From: Mycetocola miduiensis | Lineage (GTDB): Bacteria; Actinomycetota; Actinomycetes; Actinomycetales; Microbacteriaceae | Direction: 5' to 3' | Assembly: GCF_900115155.1 (NCBI RefSeq) | Contig: NZ_FOVM01000001.1 | Span: 558,001-622,000 of the forward strand | DNA length: 64,000 nt | Shown here: one piece after another, positions 1-7,752 of the stretch | Layout: every line of letters starts with the position of its first letter | How positions within the stretch are numbered: the first letter of the stretch is position 1 | Translations under genes and position numbers: made by a program | The notes under the pieces: generated by a model | What the model was told of the DNA's origin: nothing | The model's database searches: none | What the model saw: only the letters and a program-made list of their open reading frames with translations

Positions 1-1
1 C

Positions 2-535
2 TGGGACGTCAACGACGGCACCGGGGTTGCCGGCACGATCACCTTCGCGAACGGAGCGCTCACCAGCGCCACGACGATCGGTGTCAACGGCGGAGGCGTG
101 ACCCTCGACGTCAGCAAGCTCACCGGATTCGCTGCGTTGAGCACTGCGGCGATCTCCGGGCAGGACGGCCGCAAGGCAGGCACGCTCGAGTCGTTCACGA
201 TGTCGAAGGACGGCACCCTCGTCGGGTCGTTCAGCAACGGCGCATCGCAGGCGGTCGGCCGCGTCTCGCTCGCCACGTTCGTCAACCCCGGCGGTCTTGA
301 GAAGGCTGGATCCTCCAGCTACCGCGCCACGTTCAACTCGGGCACCGCTGAGCTCGGCACACCGGGCACCGCAGGGTTCGGCGCCATCGTGGCTGGTGCC
401 CTGGAGATGTCGAACGTCGACCTCTCGCAGGAATTCACCAACCTCATCGTGGCCCAGCGCGGCTTCCAGGCGAACGCCCGCATCATCACCACCTCAGACG
501 AGGTCCTCCAGGAGCTGACCAACCTCAAGAGGTAG
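2..535 (+). CDS. flgE: flagellar hook protein FlgE, C-terminal part (5' end outside window)
   Basis: The frame is open from the first bases, so only the last 177 or so residues are visible. They hold a hook-type variable domain rich in Gly, Thr and Ser and then the conserved axial C-terminus (MSNVDLSQEFTNLIVAQRGF, then QANARIITTSDEVLQEL), a heptad-rich helix shared by rod, hook and HAP proteins. FlgE subunits polymerise outside the cell into the universal joint between rod and filament. Its place just before flbD-motA-motB is typical. The hook is favoured over the rod protein FlgG because this order is usual for flgE and the region before the helix is long; the N-terminus that would settle it is missing. 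Confidence 0.9.
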   Translation, partial: WDVNDGTGVAGTITFANGALTSATTIGVNGGGVTLDVSKLTGFAALSTAAISGQDGRKAGTLESFTMSKDGTLVGSFSNGASQAVGRVSLATFVNPGGLEKAGSSSYRATFNSGTAELGTPGTAGFGAIVAGALEMSNVDLSQEFTNLIVAQRGFQANARIITTSDEVLQELTNLKR

Positions 536-623
536 CTCGTTCGGACGGATGGTGCGACATGCCGGTTCGGGCGAAGCCTGGACGGTGTCGCCCAAAGGAT
601 CCGCTTGGGTTGCGAGGCGATGC

Positions 624-657
624 GGTGGGACGGGCATGTGGAATTGGCCGTCCCACC
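624..657 (+). terminator. GC-rich hairpin after flgE, possible terminator
   Basis: GGTGGGACGG (624-633) and CCGTCCCACC (648-657) form a perfect 10-bp stem with a 14-nt loop, 89 nt after the flgE stop and just upstream of the flbD promoter. No T-run follows, so intrinsic termination is uncertain, but the position fits the end of the flgE transcript. Confidence 0.45.
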
Positions 658-669
658 CGCCGCAACCGC

Positions 670-696
670 TAACTCCACGGGCATTGTGGCCGACAG
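670..696 (+). promoter_or_regulatory. sigma28-type flagellar promoter of flbD-motA-motB
   Basis: TAAC (670-673), a 15-nt spacer, then GCCGACAG (689-696) match the sigma28/FliA-WhiG pattern TAAA-N15-GCCGATAA. The wider context (CGCTAAC, GCCGACAGT) is nearly the same as at the fliM and flgN promoters in this window. Transcription would start near 703, leaving a leader of about 37 nt before flbD. Confidence 0.7.
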
Positions 697-739
697 TATC
701 CCCTGGAGGCTCATCCGAGCCCGCAAGCAGGGAAAGCCG

Positions 740-985
740 ATGATCGTAGTAACACGCCTGAACAACACTCAGTTCGCGATCAACCCCGACCTCATCGAGC
801 GCATCCACGAGAACCCGGATACGACCCTGGTCACCGTGGACGGCGCCAAGTACATCGTCACCGAGTCGATGGCCGAAGTGATCGACATGATCGCGTCGTT
901 CCGCGCCCGCGTGCTCATCCTGGCAAGTGAACCCCGCCGTGACGAACCAGCAAGGCCTGTCCGCATCCACCCAAGGGACAACTGA
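740..985 (+). CDS. flbD: FlbD family flagellar protein
   Basis: This 81-residue protein has the FlbD-type start MIVVTRLNNTQFAINPDLIE followed by the TLVTVDGAKYIVTES segment. FlbD (swrD-like) proteins are small factors lying between flgE and motA in many Gram-positive flagellar clusters; in Bacillus the counterpart raises motor power. The ATG at 740 is chosen because it gives the family's N-terminus, follows a purine-rich AGGGAAAG, and lies downstream of the sigma28-type promoter; longer readings in this frame would start upstream of the transcript. The stop overlaps the motA ATG (ATGA type), so the two are translationally coupled. Confidence 0.88.
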   Translation: MIVVTRLNNTQFAINPDLIERIHENPDTTLVTVDGAKYIVTESMAEVIDMIASFRARVLILASEPRRDEPARPVRIHPRDN

Positions 986-1749
986 TGGATCCAGCAACAC
1001 TGATCGGGCTCGTCGTCGCGTTCGCCGCCCTTTATGCGATGCTCACGCTAGAGGGCGTCCACGTAGAGGCGATTCTCCTCCCGGCACCCATGATCCTCGT
1101 ATTCGGGGCGACCATCGCCGTCGGAATCGCGGGTGGCACCCTCAAGGACTTCCTGCGGGCCGTCAAGGCGCTGCCCCGCGCGTTCAAGGGCAAGACCACT
1201 CCTCCACGGGATGTCATCGAGCAGGTAGTCGGCTTCGCGGAACGGGCGCGCAAAGATGGGCTGCTCGCGCTCGACCAGGAAGCAGAAAACGTCGACGACG
1301 ACTTCCTCCGCCGCGCCCTGCAGAACATCGCCGACGGAACCGACGGCGAAGAGCTCAGGACCCTGCTCGAGGACGAAATTCACACGCGTGCGAAGGCAGA
1401 CCGCGCCGCCGCCAGGTTCTTCACGAGCCTCGGCGGGTACGCCCCGACCATCGGCATCATCGGAACCGTCGTCTCGCTCGTTCACGTTCTCGAGAACCTC
1501 TCCAGTCCGGACAAACTCGGACCGATGATCGCCGCCGCTTTCGTCGCGACGCTCTGGGGCCTGCTCTCCGCCAACTTCATCTGGCTGCCGATCGGCTCGA
1601 GGCTCGCCAGGCTGTGCGATCTTGAGGTCGAGCGGATGACGCTGCTGATGGAAGGCGTTCTCGCCGTGCAGGCGGGCAGCCAGCCGCGGCTGCTCGGAGA
1701 GCGACTTCGGGCGATGGCCCCGGCGTACACCGTCCCGGAAGCGGCATGA
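985..1749 (+). CDS. motA: flagellar motor stator protein MotA
   Basis: The 254-residue protein has the MotA layout: two N-terminal membrane helices (about residues 3-20 and 28-50), a large charged cytoplasmic loop that contacts FliG, and two more helices (about 148-170 and 181-200) holding the conserved GGYAPTIGIIGTV segment with its proline. With MotB it forms the ion channel that powers rotation. It overlaps flbD upstream and motB downstream by ATGA junctions, which favours balanced synthesis of the stator partners. Confidence 0.96.
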   Translation: MDPATLIGLVVAFAALYAMLTLEGVHVEAILLPAPMILVFGATIAVGIAGGTLKDFLRAVKALPRAFKGKTTPPRDVIEQVVGFAERARKDGLLALDQEAENVDDDFLRRALQNIADGTDGEELRTLLEDEIHTRAKADRAAARFFTSLGGYAPTIGIIGTVVSLVHVLENLSSPDKLGPMIAAAFVATLWGLLSANFIWLPIGSRLARLCDLEVERMTLLMEGVLAVQAGSQPRLLGERLRAMAPAYTVPEAA

Positions 1750-2627
1750 GGTCGAGGGGTTCCCGCCGGAGCTTCGAGCCGGAGGAAGCCCACCACGTGG
1801 ACGAACGCTGGATGGCGTCGTACATGGACATGGTGACGGTACTCATGTGCATGTTCATCGTGCTGTTCGCCATGTCAACAGTGGACCAGCAAAAGTTCGA
1901 AGAGCTCCGCAATTCACTGGCAGCAGGTTTCGGCGCGACCAAGAGCGAGTTCGCTGATACGGCGGATGGCGTCGTCGTCCCCCCGGAGCAGGTCGATGAG
2001 GACGGCGAAGGCTTCACGGATCTCGACATCGCGCAGATGGAACTCGACAACCTCACCGCCTTACGGGACAAGATCCAGACCAACCTGGCCGCACAGGGAC
2101 TGCTCGCCACGGTCGAATTCGACATCGGCGAACGCGGGCTGACCGTCCGCCTGGTCAGCACCGAGACCTTCTTCGAGGCCAACAGCGACACACTCAGCAC
2201 GAATGTGATCGCGGTCCTGGATGCCGTCGCGCCGCCGCTCGCCGAGTCTCCGTACAAGATATCGGTGGAGGGGCACGCGGACTACCGCGATCCGGGCGGG
2301 CAGTTCCCGACGAACTGGGAGCTGTCATCCGGTCGTTCGGTGCAGGTGCTCCGGCACCTGGTCGAGCAGCGCGCGATCCCCGCCGAACGGGTCGCCTCGG
2401 TTGGTTACGGCTCGGCGCATCCCCTTTCGACGGGTGCGACAGCGGACGAACTCGCCCTGAACCGCAGGGTCGACGTCGTCGCGCTCTCAGGCCAGCCCGA
2501 GTCGATTCGCCAGCTCATCCCCGGCCTGATCGCCGAATCGGCCGCGCCCGTCGTCGAACCAGCGGCGCCAACTTCTGAACCAGCGGCGCCAACTTCTGAA
2601 CCAGCGGCACCAGCTTCCGATCATTAG
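1746..2627 (+). CDS. motB: flagellar motor stator protein MotB
   Basis: The 293-residue protein has a single N-terminal membrane helix (about residues 24-44) with the ion-binding aspartate in SYMDMVT (D28). A periplasmic OmpA-like peptidoglycan-binding domain covers about 150-245 (ISVEGHADYRDP and the NRRVDVV end). It anchors the stator to the wall and carries the ion path with MotA. The C-terminus ends in three tandem EPAAP(T/A)S heptapeptides, a Pro/Ala-rich tail beyond the usual domain. The start overlaps the motA stop, and the gene closes the flbD-motA-motB operon. Confidence 0.95.
   Translation: MRSRGSRRSFEPEEAHHVDERWMASYMDMVTVLMCMFIVLFAMSTVDQQKFEELRNSLAAGFGATKSEFADTADGVVVPPEQVDEDGEGFTDLDIAQMELDNLTALRDKIQTNLAAQGLLATVEFDIGERGLTVRLVSTETFFEANSDTLSTNVIAVLDAVAPPLAESPYKISVEGHADYRDPGGQFPTNWELSSGRSVQVLRHLVEQRAIPAERVASVGYGSAHPLSTGATADELALNRRVDVVALSGQPESIRQLIPGLIAESAAPVVEPAAPTSEPAAPTSEPAAPASDH
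2556..2618 (+). repeat. 21-bp tandem repeat, three copies, in the motB 3' end
   Basis: Units at 2556-2576, 2577-2597 and 2598-2618 encode EPAAPTS, EPAAPTS and EPAAPAS. The first two are identical in DNA and the third differs at three bases. The motif is a multiple of three and keeps the frame, so it could expand or contract. Confidence 0.9.
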
Positions 2628-2637
2628 CACATCCCGC

Positions 2638-2664
2638 TAACCTCGGCCCGACACCGGCCGATAG
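2638..2664 (+). promoter_or_regulatory. sigma28-type flagellar promoter of the fliM-flhA operon
   Basis: TAAC (2638-2641), 15 nt, GCCGATAG (2657-2664). This is the same element as before flbD and flgN, including the CGCTAAC and GATAGTT context. The predicted start of transcription is about 2671-2672, directly at the fliM GTG, which would make that mRNA leaderless or almost so. Confidence 0.72.
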
Positions 2665-2672
2665 TTCAGGAT

Positions 2673-3572
2673 GTGACGGTCCAGAAACAAGCATTAATCA
2701 GTGTGCCCGCGAAGCCGGTCAGTGTCTACGACTTCCGCCGCCCGACGACGCTTGCCCGTGAGCACTCCCGCGTCCTCGAACTGGCCTGTGAGACGTTCGC
2801 CCGTCAGTGGGGGACCCAGCTCACCGCCCAGGTGCGGGCATGGTCGCAAGTCTCCTTCGACCAGGTGCAGATGCAGACCTACGACACGTACGCGGCCTCG
2901 CTCCCAGCGACGACGGCGATGGTGCTGTGCACGCTCTCCGGACCTTCCCCCAAAGCCGTCATCCAGTTCCCGACCAGTGCTGCGCTCGGTTGGATCGACC
3001 GGATGCTCGGCGGCACGCGCGGAACGACGACTCCCGAGCGACGGTTCACCGCCGTCGAGCAGGCTCTGGTCCGTCAGCTGATGGACGACGCCCTCGACGA
3101 CCTCCGCTACTCGTTCGGCGCGCTGCTCGGCGCTCCGATCGCTGTGGACTCCATTCACTACAACTCGCAGTTCGCTCAAGCCGCTGCGACGAACGAACTG
3201 ATGATCGTCGCCTCCTTCACCATCCAGGTCGGCGAGCACAGCGCACCGGCCACCGTCGCCATCCCCGCCGAAGCATTGCTCGGCCAGCTCGGCGAAACTG
3301 CGCCGGTCGACACCCCTGCCGAGTTCTCGTCGATGATCAGAGGTCAGCTCACCCAGGTGCCCGTTGACGTCTCCGTTCGGCTCGCATCAGCCGACGTCCG
3401 CCCAGGAGTGATCCTCGGGCTCGCTGTCGGCGACATTCTTCCCCTTCCCCACCCCAAACACCGGCCGCTGGATGTCACCGTCGGCGGTCAGCCGCTGGCG
3501 CGCGCAGCCATGGGAGCACACGGCTCCCGGCTCGCCTGTGTCGTTGTCGAAACCCAGGAGAACAGCCGATGA
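2673..3572 (+). CDS. fliM: flagellar motor switch protein FliM, short N-terminus
   Basis: The 299-residue protein has the FliM signature VYDFRRPTTLAREHSRVLE near residue 18, a CheC-like middle domain and a C-terminal SpoA domain. FliM joins FliG and FliN in the C-ring and sets rotation direction. The N-terminal CheY-P-binding peptide of typical FliM (LSQxEIDALL) is absent, and it cannot lie upstream because the frame runs back to the motB stop at 2625-2627 without a start codon. The GTG at 2673 has no good ribosome site and sits at the predicted transcript start, so leaderless translation is plausible. The GTG at 2703 is an alternative and would drop a rare TTA codon. The stop overlaps fliN. 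Confidence 0.93.
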   Translation: MTVQKQALISVPAKPVSVYDFRRPTTLAREHSRVLELACETFARQWGTQLTAQVRAWSQVSFDQVQMQTYDTYAASLPATTAMVLCTLSGPSPKAVIQFPTSAALGWIDRMLGGTRGTTTPERRFTAVEQALVRQLMDDALDDLRYSFGALLGAPIAVDSIHYNSQFAQAAATNELMIVASFTIQVGEHSAPATVAIPAEALLGQLGETAPVDTPAEFSSMIRGQLTQVPVDVSVRLASADVRPGVILGLAVGDILPLPHPKHRPLDVTVGGQPLARAAMGAHGSRLACVVVETQENSR

Positions 3573-4273
3573 CCATGTCCCAGACCACCCTCCGTTCGGC
3601 CGCGGATGCAGCAGCCGCGCTGCTCCCAACGATGTCGGCGCTTCGCGCTGTCCAGGGCTATGACCGGGAGTCGATCGGCGATCGCGCCGCGAAGGCAACG
3701 GTTGCGACTCTGGTCGGCTCGCCGTCGGCCGACCTTGCCCTGGTCGTTCTCGACCAGAACGCGATCGCAGCAGCTGCTGGTGACGACTCCCCGCTCGTCT
3801 CGGCTCTCGACATCGTGCGTCCCGCCCTCGAGGCGGCATCCGCTGCCCTGGGCACCGGTGTGCTGGGGATGTCGCGAACCGAGGACGCGTCGGCACTCTT
3901 TTCCGATGAGGACACGGTGGTGTTCGCACTCATCGGGGACACCGGCACCGCGGGCTGGTTCGCTGTGCGGGTCCGCGAACACGGAACCATCGGTTTCAGC
4001 ACTCGGTCTGCCGACTCGGTGGTCGGAAAGCTCAGCAGGATCAATAACGTTGAGATGGCGCTCACCGTGGAGATCGGGCGCACCCGCATGTCGGTGCGTG
4101 ACGTCCTCGCCCTCGAACCCGGCGGCATCATCGAACTGGACAGGTCAGCAGGGGCACCCGCCGACGTGCTGCTCAACGGCCGGCTCATTGCCTACGGTGA
4201 GGTCGTCGTCGTCGACCAGGACTACGCGGTGCGCATCACGCAAATCCTCGATGTTGCGGATGGCCTCGACTAG
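3569..4273 (+). CDS. fliN: flagellar motor switch protein FliN
   Basis: The 234 residues comprise an N-terminal region of about 145 residues, perhaps a CheC-like fold, and a C-terminal SpoA domain of the FliN type (about 150-230: NNVEMALTVEIGRTRMSVRD ... EVVVVDQDYAVRI). FliN forms the lower C-ring and docks the export ATPase complex. It is longer than the 130-residue proteobacterial FliN and nearer to FliY-like forms, but no phosphatase signature stands out. The ATG overlaps the fliM stop; the stop TAG is followed directly by the fliO ATG. Confidence 0.88.
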   Translation: MTMSQTTLRSAADAAAALLPTMSALRAVQGYDRESIGDRAAKATVATLVGSPSADLALVVLDQNAIAAAAGDDSPLVSALDIVRPALEAASAALGTGVLGMSRTEDASALFSDEDTVVFALIGDTGTAGWFAVRVREHGTIGFSTRSADSVVGKLSRINNVEMALTVEIGRTRMSVRDVLALEPGGIIELDRSAGAPADVLLNGRLIAYGEVVVVDQDYAVRITQILDVADGLD

Positions 4274-4777
4274 ATGGACACACTGTTCGTTGCGCTTCGC
4301 GTTCTGCTCTCCCTCGCCGCTGTGCTCGCGCTGCTCTGGTACGCCCAGAAGCGGATCACCCGCGGCAAAGCGAAGGGCAAGACCGCCGAGCTCGTGACCG
4401 TCGTCGGTCGACAGGGGATCGGCCTCAAGGCATCCGTTGTCGTCGTCGACGTCGACGGCACGCGCTTCCTCCTGGGAGTCACCGAAAACGCCGTCAATGT
4501 TCTGCACAGCTCGGACAGCCCAGCCACGGACATTCCAGCCGGCGCCGGGTCCCGAGTCCGACGGGTCATGGCACAGGACGAATCGCCCTCGGATGCTTTC
4601 GCCGCGACCCTCGCCGGCGTCACTAGCATCGACACGGCATCCGCCACAACGCAGGCGCTCCGGCCGCGACGCCATGCGCAGGCCGCACAGGCCGCGCAGG
4701 CCGCGCAGGCCAGCGGCTCGATCCTCTCGCCGACGACGTGGAAGCAGACCGCTGCCGCCCTCCGGCAGATCCGCTGA
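4274..4777 (+). CDS. fliO: flagellar biosynthetic protein FliO
   Basis: The 167-residue protein has one N-terminal membrane helix (about residues 5-22) and a FliO-type cytoplasmic domain (VVGRQGIGLKASVVVVDVDG then FLLGVTENAVNVLH). FliO helps assemble FliP in the export gate. The C-terminal third is low-complexity and holds four AQA triplets. Position between fliN and fliP supports the call, which sequence alone would leave weaker because FliO diverges fast. Its stop overlaps the fliP ATG. Confidence 0.87.
   Translation: MDTLFVALRVLLSLAAVLALLWYAQKRITRGKAKGKTAELVTVVGRQGIGLKASVVVVDVDGTRFLLGVTENAVNVLHSSDSPATDIPAGAGSRVRRVMAQDESPSDAFAATLAGVTSIDTASATTQALRPRRHAQAAQAAQAAQASGSILSPTTWKQTAAALRQIR
4676..4711 (+). 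repeat. 9-bp tandem repeat (four copies) within fliO
   Basis: Four units of GCGCAGGCC or GCACAGGCC run head to tail and encode AQA four times. The repeat is in frame and lies in the variable cytoplasmic tail. Confidence 0.85.
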
Positions 4778-5616
4778 TGACCGCACGCTCGACGCCGACA
4801 GTGCCTCGGCACATCGCGCGCCGAGTCGTAGCTGCTCTGCTTGTTCTCGCCCTCGTCGTCCTCTTTCTCCTGATCACGCCGACCGCCGCGCACGCCGTAC
4901 CCGTCGACCCGACGCCACCGATCGACCCTGCCAGTCCCGCCGATCCCGGCAACGTTTCGGTTGACATCAACGGCATCAACGGAACGCCGTCGGCCGCCGT
5001 CCTGACGCTCGTCGGCATCACCCTGCTGTCTGTCGCCCCCGCGCTGCTGTTGATGATGACATCGTTCACAAAGATCTTCGTCGTTCTGGCGATGACCAGG
5101 AACGCGCTCTCCTTGCCGTCCATCCCGCCCAACCAGGTGCTCGCGGGCCTCGCCCTGTTCCTGTCGCTGTTCATCATGGCCCCTGTGCTCACCGACATTC
5201 ACGCCATCGGCGTCCAGCCCTATCTCGACGGCACGCTGACCTTCACCGACGCGCTCAACGTGGGCTCAGGGCCGCTCCGCGAGTTCATGCTCGCCAACAC
5301 GCGCGAGGAAGACCTCGCCCTGATGACCAGGGCAGCCGACCAGCCGAACCCGGAGAGTCCTGAGGCCGTTCCTCTCACGACTCTCATTCCCGCATTCATG
5401 ATCTCCGAGTTGCGGGCCGCGTTCATCATTGGCTTCGTCATCTTCGTGCCGTTCCTCGTGATCGACCTCGTCGTCGCAGCCGCCCTCATGTCGATGGGCA
5501 TGATGATGCTCCCGCCTGTGATGATCTCGCTTCCGTTCAAGATCTTGCTCTTCGTCCTCGTCGACGGCTGGGGCCTGATCATCACCTCCCTCATCTCGAG
5601 TTACGGGGTCCGCTGA
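4777..5616 (+). CDS. fliP: flagellar export gate protein FliP
   Basis: The 279-residue inner-membrane component of the flagellar type III export gate. It has an N-terminal signal-like helix ending near AHAVP, then conserved FliP blocks: LMMTSFTKIFVVLAMTRNAL, PPNQVLAGLALFLSLFIMAP and, near the C-terminus, FIIGFVIFVPFLVIDLVVA with MGMMMLPPVMISLPFKI. The ATG at 4777 overlaps the fliO stop; a longer reading from 4738 would begin inside fliO and lacks the signal sequence at its N-terminus. The stop overlaps fliQ. Confidence 0.97.
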   Translation: MTARSTPTVPRHIARRVVAALLVLALVVLFLLITPTAAHAVPVDPTPPIDPASPADPGNVSVDINGINGTPSAAVLTLVGITLLSVAPALLLMMTSFTKIFVVLAMTRNALSLPSIPPNQVLAGLALFLSLFIMAPVLTDIHAIGVQPYLDGTLTFTDALNVGSGPLREFMLANTREEDLALMTRAADQPNPESPEAVPLTTLIPAFMISELRAAFIIGFVIFVPFLVIDLVVAAALMSMGMMMLPPVMISLPFKILLFVLVDGWGLIITSLISSYGVR

Positions 5617-5891
5617 TGGACTCCAATGCCGTTCTCGACGTCGCCCTGCAGGGGCTTATCATCGCCGCCAAGCTCTCCGCCCCTGTGCTGGTCACCGCGC
5701 TGGTGGTCGGGTTCGCCATCTCGCTCCTGCAGTCGATCACCCAGATCCAGGAGGTCACGCTTTCCTTCGTCCCCAAGGCGATCGCAGTCGCACTGGCCCT
5801 GCTCGTCGCCGGTCACTGGATGATCTCTGAGATCGTCTCGTTCACCCACCGGATGTTCGACATGATCCCGTCGCTTTTGAACGGGGGATGA
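5616..5891 (+). CDS. fliQ: flagellar export gate protein FliQ
   Basis: The 91-residue protein has two membrane helices joined by the diagnostic segment SLLQSITQIQEVTLSFVPK. Four FliQ copies pack around the FliP-FliR core of the export gate. Length and the overlap with fliP upstream are as expected; the fliR ATG follows one base after the stop. Confidence 0.97.
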   Translation: MDSNAVLDVALQGLIIAAKLSAPVLVTALVVGFAISLLQSITQIQEVTLSFVPKAIAVALALLVAGHWMISEIVSFTHRMFDMIPSLLNGG

Positions 5892-5892
5892 G

Positions 5893-6651
5893 ATGTCGAT
5901 TTCTCTCGACTTCGCGTGGATCGAAGCCGTCCTGCTCGCGAGCGTCCGCATGGTGGCGTTCCTCGTGATCGCTCCCCCGTTCTCCTACGGCGCCATCCCT
6001 GTGCGGATCAAGGGGATGCTCGGGGTCGCCCTCGCGCTTGCCGTCTCGCCCCGCCTCACCCCGGGCTACGAGTCCTTCGCAACGGCCGATTTCCTCATCG
6101 CCCTTGTCGCCGAGATCCTCATCGGCGCGGTCCTCGGATTCCTCGTGATGCTCGTCTTCGCCGCCGTCCAGTCGGCCGGAAACCTTATCGACATGTTCGG
6201 CGGTTTCCAAATGGCGCAGGGATTCGACCCACAGTCGATGATCAACGGTGCCCAGTTCTCCCGGCTGTTCCACATGACCGCGCTCGCCCTCTTGTTCGCA
6301 TCCGGCGGCTACCAGCTCATCTTCGGCGGGCTGGTGCGCACCTTCAGCGCCCTGCCGCTGGGCGGCATGATCGACTTCACCGCCCCCGCAGAGGCGATGA
6401 CCCACGGTGTCACCCAGATGTTCCTCGCCTCCGTGCAGATCGCCGGGCCGTTGCTCGTCGTCCTCTTCCTCGCGGATGCCGGGCTCGGACTGCTCAGCCG
6501 TGTCGCCCCCGCCCTCAACGCGTTCGCACTCGGGTTCCCGCTCAAGATCTTTTTGACGCTCACCCTCGTCACCGTGACCTTCGTCGCGCTCCCACAGGTC
6601 GTCTCTTCCCTCACCAACGACGCCTTCGAGCAGATGATGGGGGTGCGCTGA
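5893..6651 (+). CDS. fliR: flagellar export gate protein FliR
   Basis: The 252-residue protein has about six membrane segments and the FliR hallmarks RMVAFLVIAPPFSYGAIPVR, GFLVMLVFAAVQSAGNLIDM and LSRVAPALNAFALGFPLKI. FliR closes the FliP5-FliR1 gate core. The TGA overlaps the flhB ATG, as is common for this gene pair, which is fused in some bacteria. Confidence 0.97.
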   Translation: MSISLDFAWIEAVLLASVRMVAFLVIAPPFSYGAIPVRIKGMLGVALALAVSPRLTPGYESFATADFLIALVAEILIGAVLGFLVMLVFAAVQSAGNLIDMFGGFQMAQGFDPQSMINGAQFSRLFHMTALALLFASGGYQLIFGGLVRTFSALPLGGMIDFTAPAEAMTHGVTQMFLASVQIAGPLLVVLFLADAGLGLLSRVAPALNAFALGFPLKIFLTLTLVTVTFVALPQVVSSLTNDAFEQMMGVR

Positions 6652-7751
6652 TGGCCGAATCGGACTCATCGGAACGTACAGAGCAAGCAACAGACAAGCG
6701 GATGAAAGAGGTCCGGTCAAAGGGCCAACTGTCGAAGTCGCAGGACCTGACCGCCTGGCTGGGTATCGGCGCCGCCGCCCTGATGATGCCGGCCACGATC
6801 GCCATCGCCGCGGACGCCGGGACGATGCAGCTGTTCCAGATCGGGGCCATCGCGTCGAACCCGGATCCGGGCGAGGCACTGGGCGCGCTCGGCCTGGGCC
6901 TCGGATCCCTCCTGTCGAGTCTCGCCCCGATCCTCGCCGTCGTCGGCATCGTGGTCCTGGTCGGGTCGGTCGCTCAGGGCGTGCACGTCAAAAAGTTCAC
7001 TGGCAAGTACGAACAGTTCAACCTGGTATCCGGCATGAAACGTGTCTTCGGAATGCAGGCGGTGTGGCAGGGCGTGAAGGCGCTGCTGAAGACGGTCGTC
7101 GTCGGCCTCGTCCTGTACCTCGTGATCCAGGGCCTGATGCCGCTGCTCATGGGAGCAGGCAACCTATCCGTGTCGGCGGTCCTCGAGGCCGCTGCGGCCG
7201 GCACCGGGTCACTCCTCCAGACCGCCGTCGCCGCCGGTCTCGTGCTCGCCGCGATCGACGTCTTCGTCGTTCTCCGCCGCAACCGCAAGCGAACACGGAT
7301 GACGAAGAAAGAGGTGCGCGACGAGAACAAAAGCACCGACGGAGACCCCCTCGTCAAATCGCAGCGCCGCTCCCGACAGCTCGCCATGAGTCGCAACCGG
7401 ATGATCGCATCCGTCGCCGGCTCGGACGTCGTTCTCGTCAACCCCACCCACGTCGCCGTCGCGCTCAGCTATGAACCCGGCAAGTCCGCGCCCCGCGTCG
7501 TCGCCAAAGGCTCCGGCATCATTGCTGCCCGCATCCGAGCCGAAGCCGAAGCGAAAGGCGTCCCCATGGTGCAGGACATCCCGCTCGCCCGGGCACTGCA
7601 CGCCGCCTGCGAACTCGGACAGGAGATCCCCGTGGATCTCTACAACGCCGTCGCGCAAGTTCTCATGTTCGTGATGTCGCTTCGCCGCCGCGGTGCAACC
7701 CGGGGCATGCACACCATGACTTCACCCGTTCTCAGCCCAGGAGGCGCTTGA
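6651..7751 (+). CDS. flhB: flagellar export switch protein FlhB
   Basis: The 366-residue protein begins with the FlhB N-terminus (SERTEQATDKRMKEVRSKGQ), has four membrane helices to about residue 210, then the soluble domain with the NPTH autocleavage motif (VNPTHVAVALSY). Cleavage between N and P switches export from hook to filament substrates. A longer open frame reaches back into fliR, but the ATG at 6651 gives the conserved N-terminus and overlaps the fliR stop. flhA begins two bases after the stop. Confidence 0.97.
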   Translation: MAESDSSERTEQATDKRMKEVRSKGQLSKSQDLTAWLGIGAAALMMPATIAIAADAGTMQLFQIGAIASNPDPGEALGALGLGLGSLLSSLAPILAVVGIVVLVGSVAQGVHVKKFTGKYEQFNLVSGMKRVFGMQAVWQGVKALLKTVVVGLVLYLVIQGLMPLLMGAGNLSVSAVLEAAAAGTGSLLQTAVAAGLVLAAIDVFVVLRRNRKRTRMTKKEVRDENKSTDGDPLVKSQRRSRQLAMSRNRMIASVAGSDVVLVNPTHVAVALSYEPGKSAPRVVAKGSGIIAARIRAEAEAKGVPMVQDIPLARALHAACELGQEIPVDLYNAVAQVLMFVMSLRRRGATRGMHTMTSPVLSPGGA

Positions 7752-7752
7752 C

